Positions 13,505 to 21,633 are shown, numbered from the stretch's first letter. The stretch is DNA of 21,643 nt from DASUPK01 sp035265665 (GCA_035265665.1 DATFOK010000068.1:1-21643); one strand, 5' to 3'. Notes: generated from the letters alone by a model not told the origin. Translations and numbers: made by a program.

Positions 13505-15916
13505 ATGAAGGGGGTGGACAAACCGGCGGGGACCGGTGACGTCGTCGACCCCGAGTTCGAGGCTCGGTTGGCCTCGATCAAGGTCGGCATCTGGCTCTCG
13601 GCGATCGTGGCTCTCGGCGGCGCGGCCTACGCCCTCGCCACGTGGGACGACCCCAACCGGGGCTGGATCCTCGCCGCGATCGGGTTGGCCCTCCTGAGCG
13701 TCCCGCTGCTGGCGTTCCTGCCGCTCGAGCGGATCATCCGCGGTCCGCTGCGCGAGCCGTTCTTCGTCGCCTGGTCGGTGGCCGACATCGCCCTGATCGC
13801 CGTCTGCGCCGGTCTCGACGGCGGCTCCGAGAGCGCGATCACGCTTCTGCTGGTGCTGCCCTTCCTCTTCGCCGCCCTCACCTATCCGGTGAGGGCGATC
13901 GTGGTCGTCGGAATCGTGGATCTGGCCGCGCTCGCCGTGCTGGCCTTTGCGGTGGGCGGCGGCCTCCCCTTCGAGGGCTTCGGGGTGTTCGCCGCGCTCT
14001 GCGTGGCGCTGCTCGCCGGCTGGGAGGCGCGGAGCCAGGCTCGGCGGCGGCAGCAGCTGGCCGTAGCGGCGAGCGCGCTGGTCAGCAGCGAGGAGTCGAG
14101 CCGTCTCCAGGCCCAGCAGCAGAGCGCGGTCGCCCGCTTCGGGCAGCAGGCGCTGGAGGGCACCGACATCGACGAGCTCGCGCGGGAGGCGTGCCGGATC
14201 CTGAGCGACGTCCTCGATGTCGACTACGGCCTCGTCTTGAAGCTCCTCCCACGCGGCGATGAGCTCCTGGTGGTGGCGGCGGTCGGGCTGTCCGAGGAGC
14301 TGATCGGCGAGGCGCGCGTCCCGGCCGACTACCGCTCGCAGTCCGGATATGCGCTCGCCACGGGCGAGCCCACGGTGGTCAACGACTGGAACATCGAGAC
14401 GCGCTTCCAGCAGTCCGAGCTCCAGGCGAAGCAGGGCATCCAGAGCGCGGGGATCATCCTCATCAGGGTGAAGGAGGAGCCCTTCGGCGTGATCGGGGCG
14501 GGCTCGCGAGAGCTCCACCGATTCACGCAGGCGGACGTCAACTTCATGCAGGCGATCGCCAACGTGCTCGCCAACGCGGTCGAGCGTCGCCGCACCGAGG
14601 AGCGGACCCAGCACGAGGCCCTCCACGACGCCCTCACCGGACTCCCAAACCGCAGCCTCTTCTTTGATCGCCTCCAGCACGCCCTCTCGGTGGCTGAGCG
14701 CCGGCGGACACCGGTCGCGGTGCTCTTCCTCGACCTCGACCAGTTCAAGCTCGTCAACGACAGCCTCGGGCACGCCGCCGGCGACGAGCTGCTCGCAGCG
14801 ATCGCTCCCAGGATCGAGCAGGCCCTGCGCCCGGGCGACACCGTCGCCCGCTTCGGCGGCGACGAGTTCGCGGTGCTCGCCGAGGATGTCGGCAACGAGC
14901 ACGGGGCGATTCGGATCGCCGAGCGGATCGCGGAGGCGCTCGCCCGCCCACTGATCCTGCGAGAGCGCGAGTACTTCGTCAGCGCCAGCATCGGCATCTC
15001 GATCGGATCCGGTGCCGAGGAGCCCGAGGCTCTGATTCGCGACGCCGATGCCGCTCTCTACCGGGCCAAGGACCACGGCCGGGGCGGCTACGAGATCTTC
15101 GACGAGGTGATGCGCTCGCGGGTGATCGAGCACATGCAGACCGAGAACGATCTGCGGCGGGCCCTCCAGCGTCAGGAGTTCGTCCTGCACTACCAGCCGG
15201 TCGTCTCCATCGCCGACGGCTCGGTCGTCTCGATGGAGGCCCTGCTCCGCTGGGACCACCCGGAACGCGGCCTGATCGGCCCCCTGGCGTTCATTCCCGT
15301 CGCCGAGGAGTCCCGGCTGGTCGTGCCGATCGGGCGGTGGGTGATCGAGCAAGCCTGCCGGCAGGCGGCGAGCTGGCAGCAGCTCCAGCCGGACGCCGCC
15401 CCGGTCAGCGTCGCCGTCAACCTCTCGGCCCGCCAGCTCGCGGATCCCGAGCTGATCCCCCACGTCGAGGGATCGATCAGCGCGAACGGGATCGAGCCAT
15501 CGAGTCTCTGGCTCGAGCTCACCGAGGGCACCCTGTTGGCTGATATCGCCCACGTCGAGCGCGCCCTGGAGGCGCTCGAGCGGCTCGGGGTGCGGCTGGT
15601 CCTCGACGATTTCGGAGTCGGCTTCTCCTCGCTCGGCTACCTGAAGCGGCTGCCGCTCTCGATGGTCAAGCTCGACCGCAGCTTCGTGGAGAACGTCGCC
15701 GACAGCGAGCACGACGCGGCGATCGTGCGCGCGGTCAGCGAGATGGCGGGGACGATCGGGATCGGCGTCGTCGCCGAGGGCATCGAGACCGAGGAACAGG
15801 TCCGGGTCGCCCGCGACCTCGGCTGCGGCTACGCCCAGGGCTTCCACTTCGCCGAGCCGGTCCCGGCCTCCTACGTCGAGCGCCTGCTCGCCGCTCAGAT
15901 GCCCGTCTCGCGCTGA
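13505..15916 (+). CDS. Membrane GAF-GGDEF-EAL cyclic-di-GMP enzyme
   Basis: An 803-residue protein. About six membrane helices lie at residues 30-173. A short coiled region and a GAF-like sensor domain (about 205-360) follow. The GGDEF domain has an intact RFGGDEF motif (G451-F455), with the RPGD inhibitory I-site five residues before it. The EAL domain has EALLRW (E578-L580), VNLSARQL, ELTEG, LDDFGVGFSS, MVKLDRSF and VVAEGIETEEQ. Both catalytic sites look competent, so it could make and hydrolyse c-di-GMP under membrane or GAF control. GGAGGG precedes the ATG by about ten bases. The next gene starts 37 bases after the stop, and the STAS gene lies further on. c-di-GMP targets are not apparent nearby. 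Confidence 0.95.
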   Translation: MKGVDKPAGTGDVVDPEFEARLASIKVGIWLSAIVALGGAAYALATWDDPNRGWILAAIGLALLSVPLLAFLPLERIIRGPLREPFFVAWSVADIALIAVCAGLDGGSESAITLLLVLPFLFAALTYPVRAIVVVGIVDLAALAVLAFAVGGGLPFEGFGVFAALCVALLAGWEARSQARRRQQLAVAASALVSSEESSRLQAQQQSAVARFGQQALEGTDIDELAREACRILSDVLDVDYGLVLKLLPRGDELLVVAAVGLSEELIGEARVPADYRSQSGYALATGEPTVVNDWNIETRFQQSELQAKQGIQSAGIILIRVKEEPFGVIGAGSRELHRFTQADVNFMQAIANVLANAVERRRTEERTQHEALHDALTGLPNRSLFFDRLQHALSVAERRRTPVAVLFLDLDQFKLVNDSLGHAAGDELLAAIAPRIEQALRPGDTVARFGGDEFAVLAEDVGNEHGAIRIAERIAEALARPLILREREYFVSASIGISIGSGAEEPEALIRDADAALYRAKDHGRGGYEIFDEVMRSRVIEHMQTENDLRRALQRQEFVLHYQPVVSIADGSVVSMEALLRWDHPERGLIGPLAFIPVAEESRLVVPIGRWVIEQACRQAASWQQLQPDAAPVSVAVNLSARQLADPELIPHVEGSISANGIEPSSLWLELTEGTLLADIAHVERALEALERLGVRLVLDDFGVGFSSLGYLKRLPLSMVKLDRSFVENVADSEHDAAIVRAVSEMAGTIGIGVVAEGIETEEQVRVARDLGCGYAQGFHFAEPVPASYVERLLAAQMPVSR

Positions 15917-15953
15917 TTGGCCGGGCCCGCGACCGGGAATAAGGGCGCGAGGG

Positions 15954-16448
15954 ATGACGGGCAGCGGCACCGCAACGATCGGCGGCAACGCACCGATACC
16001 GCCACCTGGCTGGGCGCGACCGACGGATCGGATCGTGGCGAGGCTCCGTGCCCGGTCCATCGACGACAAGCTGCTCAGAGGCGCGGCCGACGGGAGCCCC
16101 GTGGTCCTGGTCCGGAGAGCGCGGCTCGTCCGGCGCCGCTATCGAGCGCGGGTTGCGGCCTCCCTGCGCAGACTGATCGACGCCGCTCGACGAAGTCAGA
16201 TGAACCTCTTTTCCGCCAAGCTTCCGCTCAAGGTCGATGACGTACTCGCCAGCGCGCCGCTGATCCTCACCCTGGCCGACGAACTCGAGCGGGAGGAGAG
16301 CGTGAGCCCTCGCGGCGTCATCCTGGCGGACCGGCTGGTCACCGATGGGGACTCGCCCGTTTATGGACTGGACCCCATTCACCACCCTCCCGAGGAGACC
16401 GTGGAGTCGACGGTGAAGCGGGCCCGCGCCGCCCTGCATCTGGGGTGA
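15954..16448 (+). CDS. Conserved hypothetical protein, Arg-rich, unknown function
   Basis: A 164-residue soluble, basic protein. I recognise the general pattern from actinobacterial hypothetical proteins: a first block with SIDDKLLRGAADGS and a LVRRRYRARVAASLRRLI helix, then ILTLADELE, and a second block ending GVILADRLVTDGDSPVYG followed by a C-terminal VKRARAALHL helix. No domain function is known to me and no catalytic motif stands out. It starts 37 bases after the GGDEF-EAL stop with only GAGGG directly beside the ATG, so it may be cotranscribed. The STAS gene 67 bases downstream has its own -10. Confidence 0.7.
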   Translation: MTGSGTATIGGNAPIPPPGWARPTDRIVARLRARSIDDKLLRGAADGSPVVLVRRARLVRRRYRARVAASLRRLIDAARRSQMNLFSAKLPLKVDDVLASAPLILTLADELEREESVSPRGVILADRLVTDGDSPVYGLDPIHHPPEETVESTVKRARAALHLG

Positions 16449-16479
16449 GCCGTCGCCCGGCGGCACTGCCCGCTGTGGG

Positions 16480-16485
16480 TAGCAT
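16480..16485 (+). promoter_or_regulatory. Probable -10 element of the STAS gene
   Basis: TAGCAT at 16480-16485 would give a transcript start near 16492. This leaves a leader of about 24 bases that includes the ribosome site GAAGAGGGG (16503-16511). It helps choose GTG 16516 over the in-frame GTG 16486, which would lie directly against the -10. Confidence 0.45.
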
Positions 16486-16515
16486 GTGACCGACCTTCGG
16501 GGGAAGAGGGGATTC

Positions 16516-16896
16516 GTGTCCGCAACTCCGAGCGCAGACATTCCACAGTTCGAGATCAGTTCCGGGCCCGGCCCGGATGACGTCTACCTTGTCCGCGTCG
16601 CCGGGGAGGTCGACATGTCCCACGAGGAGGAGCTGCGGGCGGAGCTGCGCAGCGCGGTCGAAGCCGCGGCGGAGGGCATCGTCGTCGACCTGACCGAGTG
16701 TGAGTTCATCGACTCGAGCGCGATCCGCGCTCTGCTGCTCTCACGCAAGGAGAAGAACCCGGAGCACGGACCCGAGAGGCTCGCCGTCGCCGCCTCTAGC
16801 GATCAGATCCTGCGCATCCTCTCGGTGATGGGCCTCGACCAGGTTCTCCTGATCAAGCCGACGGTCGGCGAGGCCGCGGCCGCCCTTTCGGACTGA
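16516..16896 (+). CDS. STAS-domain anti-sigma factor antagonist
   Basis: A 126-residue single STAS domain of the SpoIIAA/RsbV type. The beta strands and loop IVVDLTECEFIDSSAIRALL carry the D66-S67-S68 motif, where serine is phosphorylated by an anti-sigma kinase in characterised members. The GEVDM motif (residues 30-34) is the usual nucleotide-proximal loop. The unphosphorylated form would bind an anti-sigma factor and free a sigma factor; no RsbW-like kinase or sigma gene is in the window. The start is GTG 16516, five bases after GAAGAGGGG. It has its own promoter-like element and is followed by an inverted repeat at 16910. Confidence 0.9.
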   Translation: MSATPSADIPQFEISSGPGPDDVYLVRVAGEVDMSHEEELRAELRSAVEAAAEGIVVDLTECEFIDSSAIRALLLSRKEKNPEHGPERLAVAASSDQILRILSVMGLDQVLLIKPTVGEAAAALSD

Positions 16897-16909
16897 CCCG
16901 GGAGAGCTG

Positions 16910-16930
16910 ACGCGTCGCCTGACGACGCGT
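16910..16930. terminator. 8-bp hairpin after the STAS gene
   Basis: ACGCGTCG (16910-16917) pairs with CGACGCGT (16923-16930) around CCTGA, 13 bases after the STAS stop. It is a plausible terminator without a T-tract; it could alternatively be an operator for the permease promoter. Confidence 0.5.
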
Positions 16931-16971
16931 TGCCGCGGTGGACGATCCGTACAAGATCCCTGGCAATCCCC

Positions 16972-17020
16972 CGATTTGCGGAAATCGCTCTTGACGGGGG
17001 TCAGCCCCCGGGAATAGTGT
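16972..17020 (+). promoter_or_regulatory. Permease promoter with two dyads
   Basis: A good vegetative promoter: -35 TTGACG (16991-16996), 18-bp spacer, -10 TAGTGT (17015-17020). A perfect dyad CGATTT-GCGG-AAATCG (16972-16987) ends three bases before the -35. A second dyad GGGGG-TCAG-CCCCC (16996-17009) fills the spacer. Both are placed where repressors or activators bind. The transcript would have a leader of about 68 bases containing a GGCCCC...GGGGCC stem (17049-17076) just before the ribosome site. Confidence 0.6.
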
Positions 17021-17059
17021 CCGGCTTAGGGCTTCACGCCTCGACATAGGCCCCCTGAC

Positions 17060-17098
17060 ATGGATGTAGCGGGGCCGCGACGGAGGGAGTGGAAGTGA
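17060..17098 (+). CDS. Possible 12-codon upstream ORF overlapping the permease start
   Basis: ATG 17060 opens a 12-codon frame reading MDVAGPRRREWK. Its TGA (17096-17098) overlaps the permease GTG (17095-17097) as GTGA. It lies in the proposed leader, partly within a stem. The ribosome site is weak (AUAGG), so translation is uncertain. It could couple or attenuate permease translation, or be chance. Confidence 0.25.
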   Translation: MDVAGPRRREWK

Positions 17099-18675
17099 CA
17101 CCACCGGAGGACGTTTCGGACGCCGATCAGGTGAGGCGCGACGAGCGGCGGCTCGCGGAAATGGGGTACAAGCAGGAGCTTTCGCGAGGCTGGAGCTCGT
17201 TCACCAACTTCGCCATCTCGTTCACGATCATCTCAGTGCTTGCGGGGACGTTCACCACGTTCTCGTTCGCCTGGCTGCACGGCGGCCCGATCATGGCCTC
17301 GATCGGCTGGCCGGTAATCTGCTTCTTCGTGCTGATGGTCGGCTTCTCGATGGCCGAGCTGACCTCGAAGTACCCGACAGCCGGCGGCCCCTACTGGTGG
17401 GCCCACGACCTCGGCGGCAAGGGCTGGAGCTGGATGACCGGCTGGTTCAACATCGTCGGGCTGGTCGGGATCGTCGCCTCGGTGGGCTACGGCTGCGCCT
17501 TCTTCCTCTTCAACCTGCTTGCCCTCTACGGCGTCGACATCTTCGGCGTCAACTTCGGAGACGACATCCACATCCTCAGCGAGACCTGGCTGCTCTTCGC
17601 GATCATCATGGTGCTCTACACGCTCGTGAACATCTTCGCCGACCGGATCCTGGCGCTGATGAACAACATCTCGGTCGGCTGGCATCTGCTCGGCGTCGCG
17701 GTGATCCTCGCCCTGCTGATCTTTGTGCCGGACGATCATCAGAGCGTCGGCTTCGTCTTCGGGGAGCGCTTCAACGAGAGCGGCACCCTCGGCGGCGACA
17801 CCGGCGGCCTCGGCTTCTGGTTCCTGGTCGCGCCGGTCGGCTTCCTGCTCGGGATGTACACGCAGACCGGCTACGACGCGTCGGCACACACGGCCGAGGA
17901 GACCAGAGGCGCGGCGGTGGGCGCCGCACAGGGCGTCTGGCGGTCGATCTTCTGGTCGGCGGTGATCGGCTGGCTCGTCATCCTTGGCTTCCTCTTCGCC
18001 GCCAACGACGTGACGGCGGTCAATGACGAAGGCGGCGCCGTTTTCGGCATCTTCAACTCGGCGCTCGACTCCTGGGCCGCGAAGATGGTGGTCCTGATCG
18101 CGACCGTCGGTCAGTTCTTCTGCGGGGCAGCGGGCCTGACCAGCGCCTCGCGGACCTGGTACGCGTTCTCTCGCGACCGCGCGATCCCGGGCTGGAACGT
18201 CTTCCGGCGCGTCAACCGCGACCGGGTGCCTTTCAACGCGGTGATCGCGGTCTCGGTGTTCTCGCTGCTGATCGCAATCCCGGCGCTGTTCGGGAAGAAC
18301 GACATACCGTTCGCATTCTTCGCCCTTACCGGGATCTGCACGGTCGGGCTCTACCTCGCCTACATCATCCCGGTGTATCTGAGGTTCAGGGCTGGCGACT
18401 CGTTCCAGCCTGGTCCCTGGAATCTCGGCCGCCGCTACCGGCTGGTCAACCTCCTGGCGATCCTGTTCGTGGTGGTGGTCGTCTACGCGCTCGATCTACC
18501 GTACGACCCCACTGGCCTGCCCTGGAATGAGGAATTCGACGCCGCGAACGTGAACTACACGCCGTTGGCGATCATCCTGCCGCTGATCTTCGGCGTCTGG
18601 TACCTCATCTCGGCGAAGAACAAGTACCAGGGCCCGGTGAAGACGCTCGAAGAGGACGTCGTAACTGCCGACTAG
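17095..18675 (+). CDS. APC-superfamily amino-acid/amine permease
   Basis: A 526-residue permease with about twelve membrane segments. The N-terminus has LAEMGYKQELSRGWSSFTNF, the signature of the eukaryote-type GABA/choline (ACT) branch of the APC superfamily. TM1 follows as AISFTIISVLAGTFTTFSFA. Also visible are AELTSKYPTAGGPYWWAHDL, YTQTGYDASAHTAEETR (TM6 substrate region and loop) and SASRTWYAFSRDRAIPGW. It would import amino acids or GABA-like amines with H+ or Na+; the substrate is not resolvable. I choose GTG 17095 because GGAGG (17082-17086) is eight bases away; GTG 17089 is inside the ribosome site. A 34-codon membrane microprotein follows after 18 bases. Confidence 0.92.
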   Translation: MTPPEDVSDADQVRRDERRLAEMGYKQELSRGWSSFTNFAISFTIISVLAGTFTTFSFAWLHGGPIMASIGWPVICFFVLMVGFSMAELTSKYPTAGGPYWWAHDLGGKGWSWMTGWFNIVGLVGIVASVGYGCAFFLFNLLALYGVDIFGVNFGDDIHILSETWLLFAIIMVLYTLVNIFADRILALMNNISVGWHLLGVAVILALLIFVPDDHQSVGFVFGERFNESGTLGGDTGGLGFWFLVAPVGFLLGMYTQTGYDASAHTAEETRGAAVGAAQGVWRSIFWSAVIGWLVILGFLFAANDVTAVNDEGGAVFGIFNSALDSWAAKMVVLIATVGQFFCGAAGLTSASRTWYAFSRDRAIPGWNVFRRVNRDRVPFNAVIAVSVFSLLIAIPALFGKNDIPFAFFALTGICTVGLYLAYIIPVYLRFRAGDSFQPGPWNLGRRYRLVNLLAILFVVVVVYALDLPYDPTGLPWNEEFDAANVNYTPLAIILPLIFGVWYLISAKNKYQGPVKTLEEDVVTAD

Positions 18676-18693
18676 GAAAGGCGAGAGCAAGCC

Positions 18694-18798
18694 ATGAACA
18701 AGACGGACAGGAGCATCGGCGAGAAGGACTTCGCCATGGGGGCCGGAGTCCTCGGGCTGATCGCTCTGCTGGCGATCATCCTGGCGATCGTCTCCTAA
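18694..18798 (+). CDS. 34-residue single-TM microprotein downstream of the permease
   Basis: ATG 18694 to TAA 18798 encodes a short hydrophilic start (MNKTDRSIGEKDFAMGAG) and one membrane helix (VLGLIALLAIILAIVS) that reaches the C-terminus. GAAAGGCGAG lies about ten bases upstream, the spacing to the permease stop is 18 bases, and a rho-independent terminator follows 48 bases later. The clean operon position and amphipathic charge-then-TM design favour a real gene. By analogy with small subunits such as KdpF or CydX it could bind or stabilise the permease; no homology is claimed. Confidence 0.65.
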   Translation: MNKTDRSIGEKDFAMGAGVLGLIALLAIILAIVS

Positions 18799-18845
18799 GC
18801 CGCGCGGCCGCCCGCACCCAGCGGGGCGCGGAGCGCAAGCCGCCG

Positions 18846-18876
18846 AAAGGAGCCGCGCTTGGCGCGGCTCCTTTTT
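18846..18876 (+). terminator. Rho-independent terminator of the permease operon
   Basis: A 13-bp perfect stem starts AAAGGAGCCGCGC (18846-18858), has a TTG loop (18859-18861), and closes with the complement at 18862-18874. It runs into T5. The reverse strand has a shorter T-run, so it may also stop glpK transcription coming from the other side. Confidence 0.9.
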
Positions 18877-18892
18877 GGTGCGGGACCCCGCG

Positions 18893-20362
18893 TTAGCGGG
18901 GGTCGAGTGCTTCGGTGGCCTTGACGAACTCCTGCCAGCGCCCGAGCTCAGCCGTGCGCCAGCTCTCGTCCCGCTCGGGCTCAACCCGGCGGTCCGCGGG
19001 AAGCAGCCCCGGCAGGTCGGTGAGCGAGCCGATCACGCCCGCTCCAACCCCGGCGAGAGCGGCGGCGCCAAGCACGGTGGCATCGACGCCCGCTGCCTCG
19101 ACCGGCGCCCCGATCGAATCGGCCTGCAGCTGCAGCAGCAGCGGCTCGTTGGTGAGTCCGCCATCGACTCGCAGGGTTTCCACGGGCGCCGTCTCGCGGA
19201 TCGCCTCCACCACGTCGGCGACCCGCCAGGCGATGCCCTCGAGCGCGGCCCGCGCGACGTGCTCGCGCGTCGTCCCGCCGTAGATCCCCGAGATCACGGC
19301 GCGCGCGCTCGGCCGCCACCAGGGAGCCCCGATCCCGGCCAAGCCGGGCAGCACCCTGGCTCCGGCAGAGGTCTCCGCCTCGCGGGCCAGCTTGCTGAGC
19401 GCGGGCGGGTCCTCCGCGATGCCGAGCTGGTTGCACATCCACTCCAGCATCGCCCCGGCGGCGAAGACGCCGCCGTCGAGCGCGTACTCGACCTCACCGT
19501 CGATGCTCCAGGCGACGGTCGGGAGCAGGCCGCCGGCGGGCTTCGGGACGTCCCCGCCGACGTGGGCGAGCACGAATACACCGGTGCCGTAGGTTGCCTT
19601 GACGCGACCGGGCTCGACGCAGGCCGCACCCGCGAGGGCCGCCTGCTGATCGACGACCTGGCCCCGGAAGGGCAGCTCGACCGGCCAGCTCTCGTGCCGG
19701 AGGGTGCCTAGATCCCCAGCCGTGTCGCGCACCTCGGGCAGGACCTCGATCGGCACGCCGAAGATCTCGCAGAGGCGCTCGTCGAACGCCCCGGGCCTGT
19801 CGATGCGCTGCAGCTGGGTGCGTGAGGCGGTCGCGGGCTCGGTGGCGAAGCCCGCGCCGAGGCGGTCGCAGAGGAAGGAGTCGACGGTCCCCATGCGCAG
19901 CCTGCCGTCCTCGCGGGCCTTCCTGACGTCGTCGTTGTGGCGCAGCAGCCAGGCCAGCTTGGCCGCGGAGAAGTAGGGGTCGAAGGGGAGGCCGCTGAGC
20001 TCCTTGACCTCGTCCTCGTGTTCGGTGAGCTCGTCGAGGACATCCTGCGAGCGCTTGTCCTGCCAGACCACGATCGGGCTGAGCGGGGCGCCGGTCTCGC
20101 TGTCCCAGGCGAGCACAGACTCGCCCTGGTGGTCGAGCCCGCAGGCGACCACCTCGCCGTCGGCGCCATCGAGCAATTCGGCGATCGATTCCGTGACGAC
20201 CGCGAGCACCTCGTTGCCGTCCTGCTCGACCCAGCCCTCCTCGGGATGGCGGTTGACCTTGTCCCGGCGCGCCTCGGAGACGGGCTGCAGCCGCAGGTCG
20301 AAGAGCGCAGCCTTAACGCCGGTGGTCCCCTCGTCGATGCCGAGCAACATCCCGTCGCTCAT
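18893..20362 (-). CDS. glpK: Glycerol kinase (FGGY carbohydrate kinase)
   Basis: A 489-residue FGGY kinase of normal GlpK length. The N-terminal phosphate loop is GIDEGTTGVKAALFD. Then come GLDHQGESVLAWD, SPIVVWQDKRS, and the general-base Asp238 in VVDQQAALAGA. ATP-site features are KATYGTGVFVL, and the C-terminal signature is RVDGGLTNEPLLLQLQADSI. It phosphorylates glycerol to glycerol 3-phosphate. Glycerol specificity is inferred from the whole pattern and its neighbour; other FGGY sugars cannot be fully excluded. The start at 20362 (MSDGMLLGID) sits seven bases after TAGGGT, which suggests a leaderless transcript. The FAD oxidoreductase stop lies 35 bases upstream, so readthrough is also likely. 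The shared hairpin at 18846 may end the operon. Confidence 0.85.
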   Translation of the reverse strand: MSDGMLLGIDEGTTGVKAALFDLRLQPVSEARRDKVNRHPEEGWVEQDGNEVLAVVTESIAELLDGADGEVVACGLDHQGESVLAWDSETGAPLSPIVVWQDKRSQDVLDELTEHEDEVKELSGLPFDPYFSAAKLAWLLRHNDDVRKAREDGRLRMGTVDSFLCDRLGAGFATEPATASRTQLQRIDRPGAFDERLCEIFGVPIEVLPEVRDTAGDLGTLRHESWPVELPFRGQVVDQQAALAGAACVEPGRVKATYGTGVFVLAHVGGDVPKPAGGLLPTVAWSIDGEVEYALDGGVFAAGAMLEWMCNQLGIAEDPPALSKLAREAETSAGARVLPGLAGIGAPWWRPSARAVISGIYGGTTREHVARAALEGIAWRVADVVEAIRETAPVETLRVDGGLTNEPLLLQLQADSIGAPVEAAGVDATVLGAAALAGVGAGVIGSLTDLPGLLPADRRVEPERDESWRTAELGRWQEFVKATEALDPR

Positions 20363-20369
20363 TTCCCGC

Positions 20370-20375
20370 ACCCTA
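20370..20375 (-). promoter_or_regulatory. Probable -10 element of glpK, leaderless arrangement
   Basis: TAGGGT on the minus strand is seven bases before the glpK ATG, in the 35-base gap after the oxidoreductase stop. There is no good Shine-Dalgarno sequence. Confidence 0.45.
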
Positions 20376-20397
20376 TTCGCCGGACGCGGCGCGCGGG

Positions 20398-21633
20398 CTA
20401 CCCAACATCGACGATCACGGGGCCGCCTGCAGGGTCGACCCCCGCGGCCCAGCCCGCCGGGATGTGCGCCGATCGGCCGGGGACGAGGCGGCCGACGCGT
20501 CCTCGCCACAGCTGCCGCCCGTCCTGGCGGACCCGGATATGGGCCCGGCGAACGAAGTCGCGGGACCGGAGCAGGAAGCGGTCGCGCGGCGGATCGTGGC
20601 CAGCGGCCACCAGGAGGTTGGGCGTGACCCAGGCGATCGGATCCCGCGCGATGACCCGGACTCGCGACGGCCAATCGCGGGCGCCGCGCAGGTAGGCCGC
20701 CACCGAGGGCGCTACGTGACGGCCGTCGAGCGCGCAGATGTCGGCTGTCTCGGCCGGGTGCAGCAGGTTCCCCGTCGCGAAGACGCCGGGGCGCGTCGTG
20801 CGCAGCGCCTGGTCGACCAACGGACCGAGCGAGCCGGGGTCGAGCTCGCAGCCGGCCATCACCGCCAGCTCATGGTCGGGCACCCAGTCCGCGGTGAAGA
20901 TGACCAGATCGCACTCGACCATCCGGGTACTGCCGGAGTCGAGCTCGGTGAGCTCGACAGACTCGACGCGCTCGTCGCCGTGGATTGCGCTGACCGCGGT
21001 GCGCGGCCAGACCGGCGCCCGGTAGCGGACCGCCGCACCCACCCGGAAGGCTGCCAGGGACTGATGCTTGGGGAGATCGGTGACCAGTCCGGCGACCGAG
21101 GCGCCCGCGTGCGCCAGGGTGGCAACCGCCGAGAAGCTGACGTGCTCCGCCCCGACGATCACCGCCCGACTGCCGACCCTCTCGCCCCGCAGGTGGACGA
21201 ACTGCTGCAGCGTGGAGGTCGTCATCACGCCGGCGGGCCGCGAGCCCGGCACCAGCCGCGCCGAGCGCGGCCGCTCCCGGCAGCCGGTGGCCAGGACCAC
21301 CGCGGGCGGCACGAGCTCCCAGCGGCCCTTGGGCCCGGTCAGCTTCAGCCCCCGTTCCTCCACCCAGCCCGTGACCATCGTCTCCGCCAGGACCTCGACG
21401 GCGGCCTCCTTAGCCAACTCCCGATAGCGCGCCGCGTAACGCGGCCCGGAGAGCACGGTGCGCAGGTCGCGCAGGCCGAAGCCGGTGTGGTCGGAGTGGC
21501 GCGGGATGCCGCCCGCCTCCCGCTCGCGCTCGATTACCGTCACCGGTCCGATGCCGAGCCCGCGCAGCTCGATCGCGGCTGCGAGCCCGGACGGCCCACC
21601 GCCGACGATCACCGGTCCGTCATCAATCGCCAT
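20398..21633 (-). CDS. FAD/NAD(P)-dependent oxidoreductase (HcaD/NirB-like Pyr_redox_2)
   Basis: A 411-residue flavoprotein. The N-terminal FAD Rossmann motif is VIVGGGPSGLAAAIEL (G11-G16). ATG-type loops include VVLATGCRERPRS and SRPAGVMTTSTLQQFVH, found in the subfamily associated with glycerol-3-phosphate dehydrogenase. The second Rossmann segment reads AVIVGAEHVSFSAVATL, with GAEHVS in place of a classic GXGXXG. A FAD-binding GVFATGNLLHP loop is near residue 290. The partner genes of this family are often a GlpA-like dehydrogenase and a DUF1667 protein, which would lie beyond the window. With glpK it suggests a glycerol-oxidising operon. Only ten bases upstream are visible, so the start and promoter cannot be checked fully. 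Confidence 0.85.
   Translation of the reverse strand: MAIDDGPVIVGGGPSGLAAAIELRGLGIGPVTVIEREREAGGIPRHSDHTGFGLRDLRTVLSGPRYAARYRELAKEAAVEVLAETMVTGWVEERGLKLTGPKGRWELVPPAVVLATGCRERPRSARLVPGSRPAGVMTTSTLQQFVHLRGERVGSRAVIVGAEHVSFSAVATLAHAGASVAGLVTDLPKHQSLAAFRVGAAVRYRAPVWPRTAVSAIHGDERVESVELTELDSGSTRMVECDLVIFTADWVPDHELAVMAGCELDPGSLGPLVDQALRTTRPGVFATGNLLHPAETADICALDGRHVAPSVAAYLRGARDWPSRVRVIARDPIAWVTPNLLVAAGHDPPRDRFLLRSRDFVRRAHIRVRQDGRQLWRGRVGRLVPGRSAHIPAGWAAGVDPAGGPVIVDVG

Noticed and set aside
13322..16069. 915-codon minus-strand frame opposite the GGDEF-EAL gene
   Set aside because: Antisense shadow; low-complexity repeats of His/Asp/Glu/Arg and no recognisable domain.
16486..16515. GTG 16486 as the STAS start
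   Set aside because: It lies directly against the -10 TAGCAT and has no ribosome site; GTG 16516 follows GAAGAGGGG and fits the domain start.
17089..17094. GTG 17089 as the permease start
   Set aside because: It overlaps the ribosome site GGAGGGAG; GTG 17095 has proper spacing.
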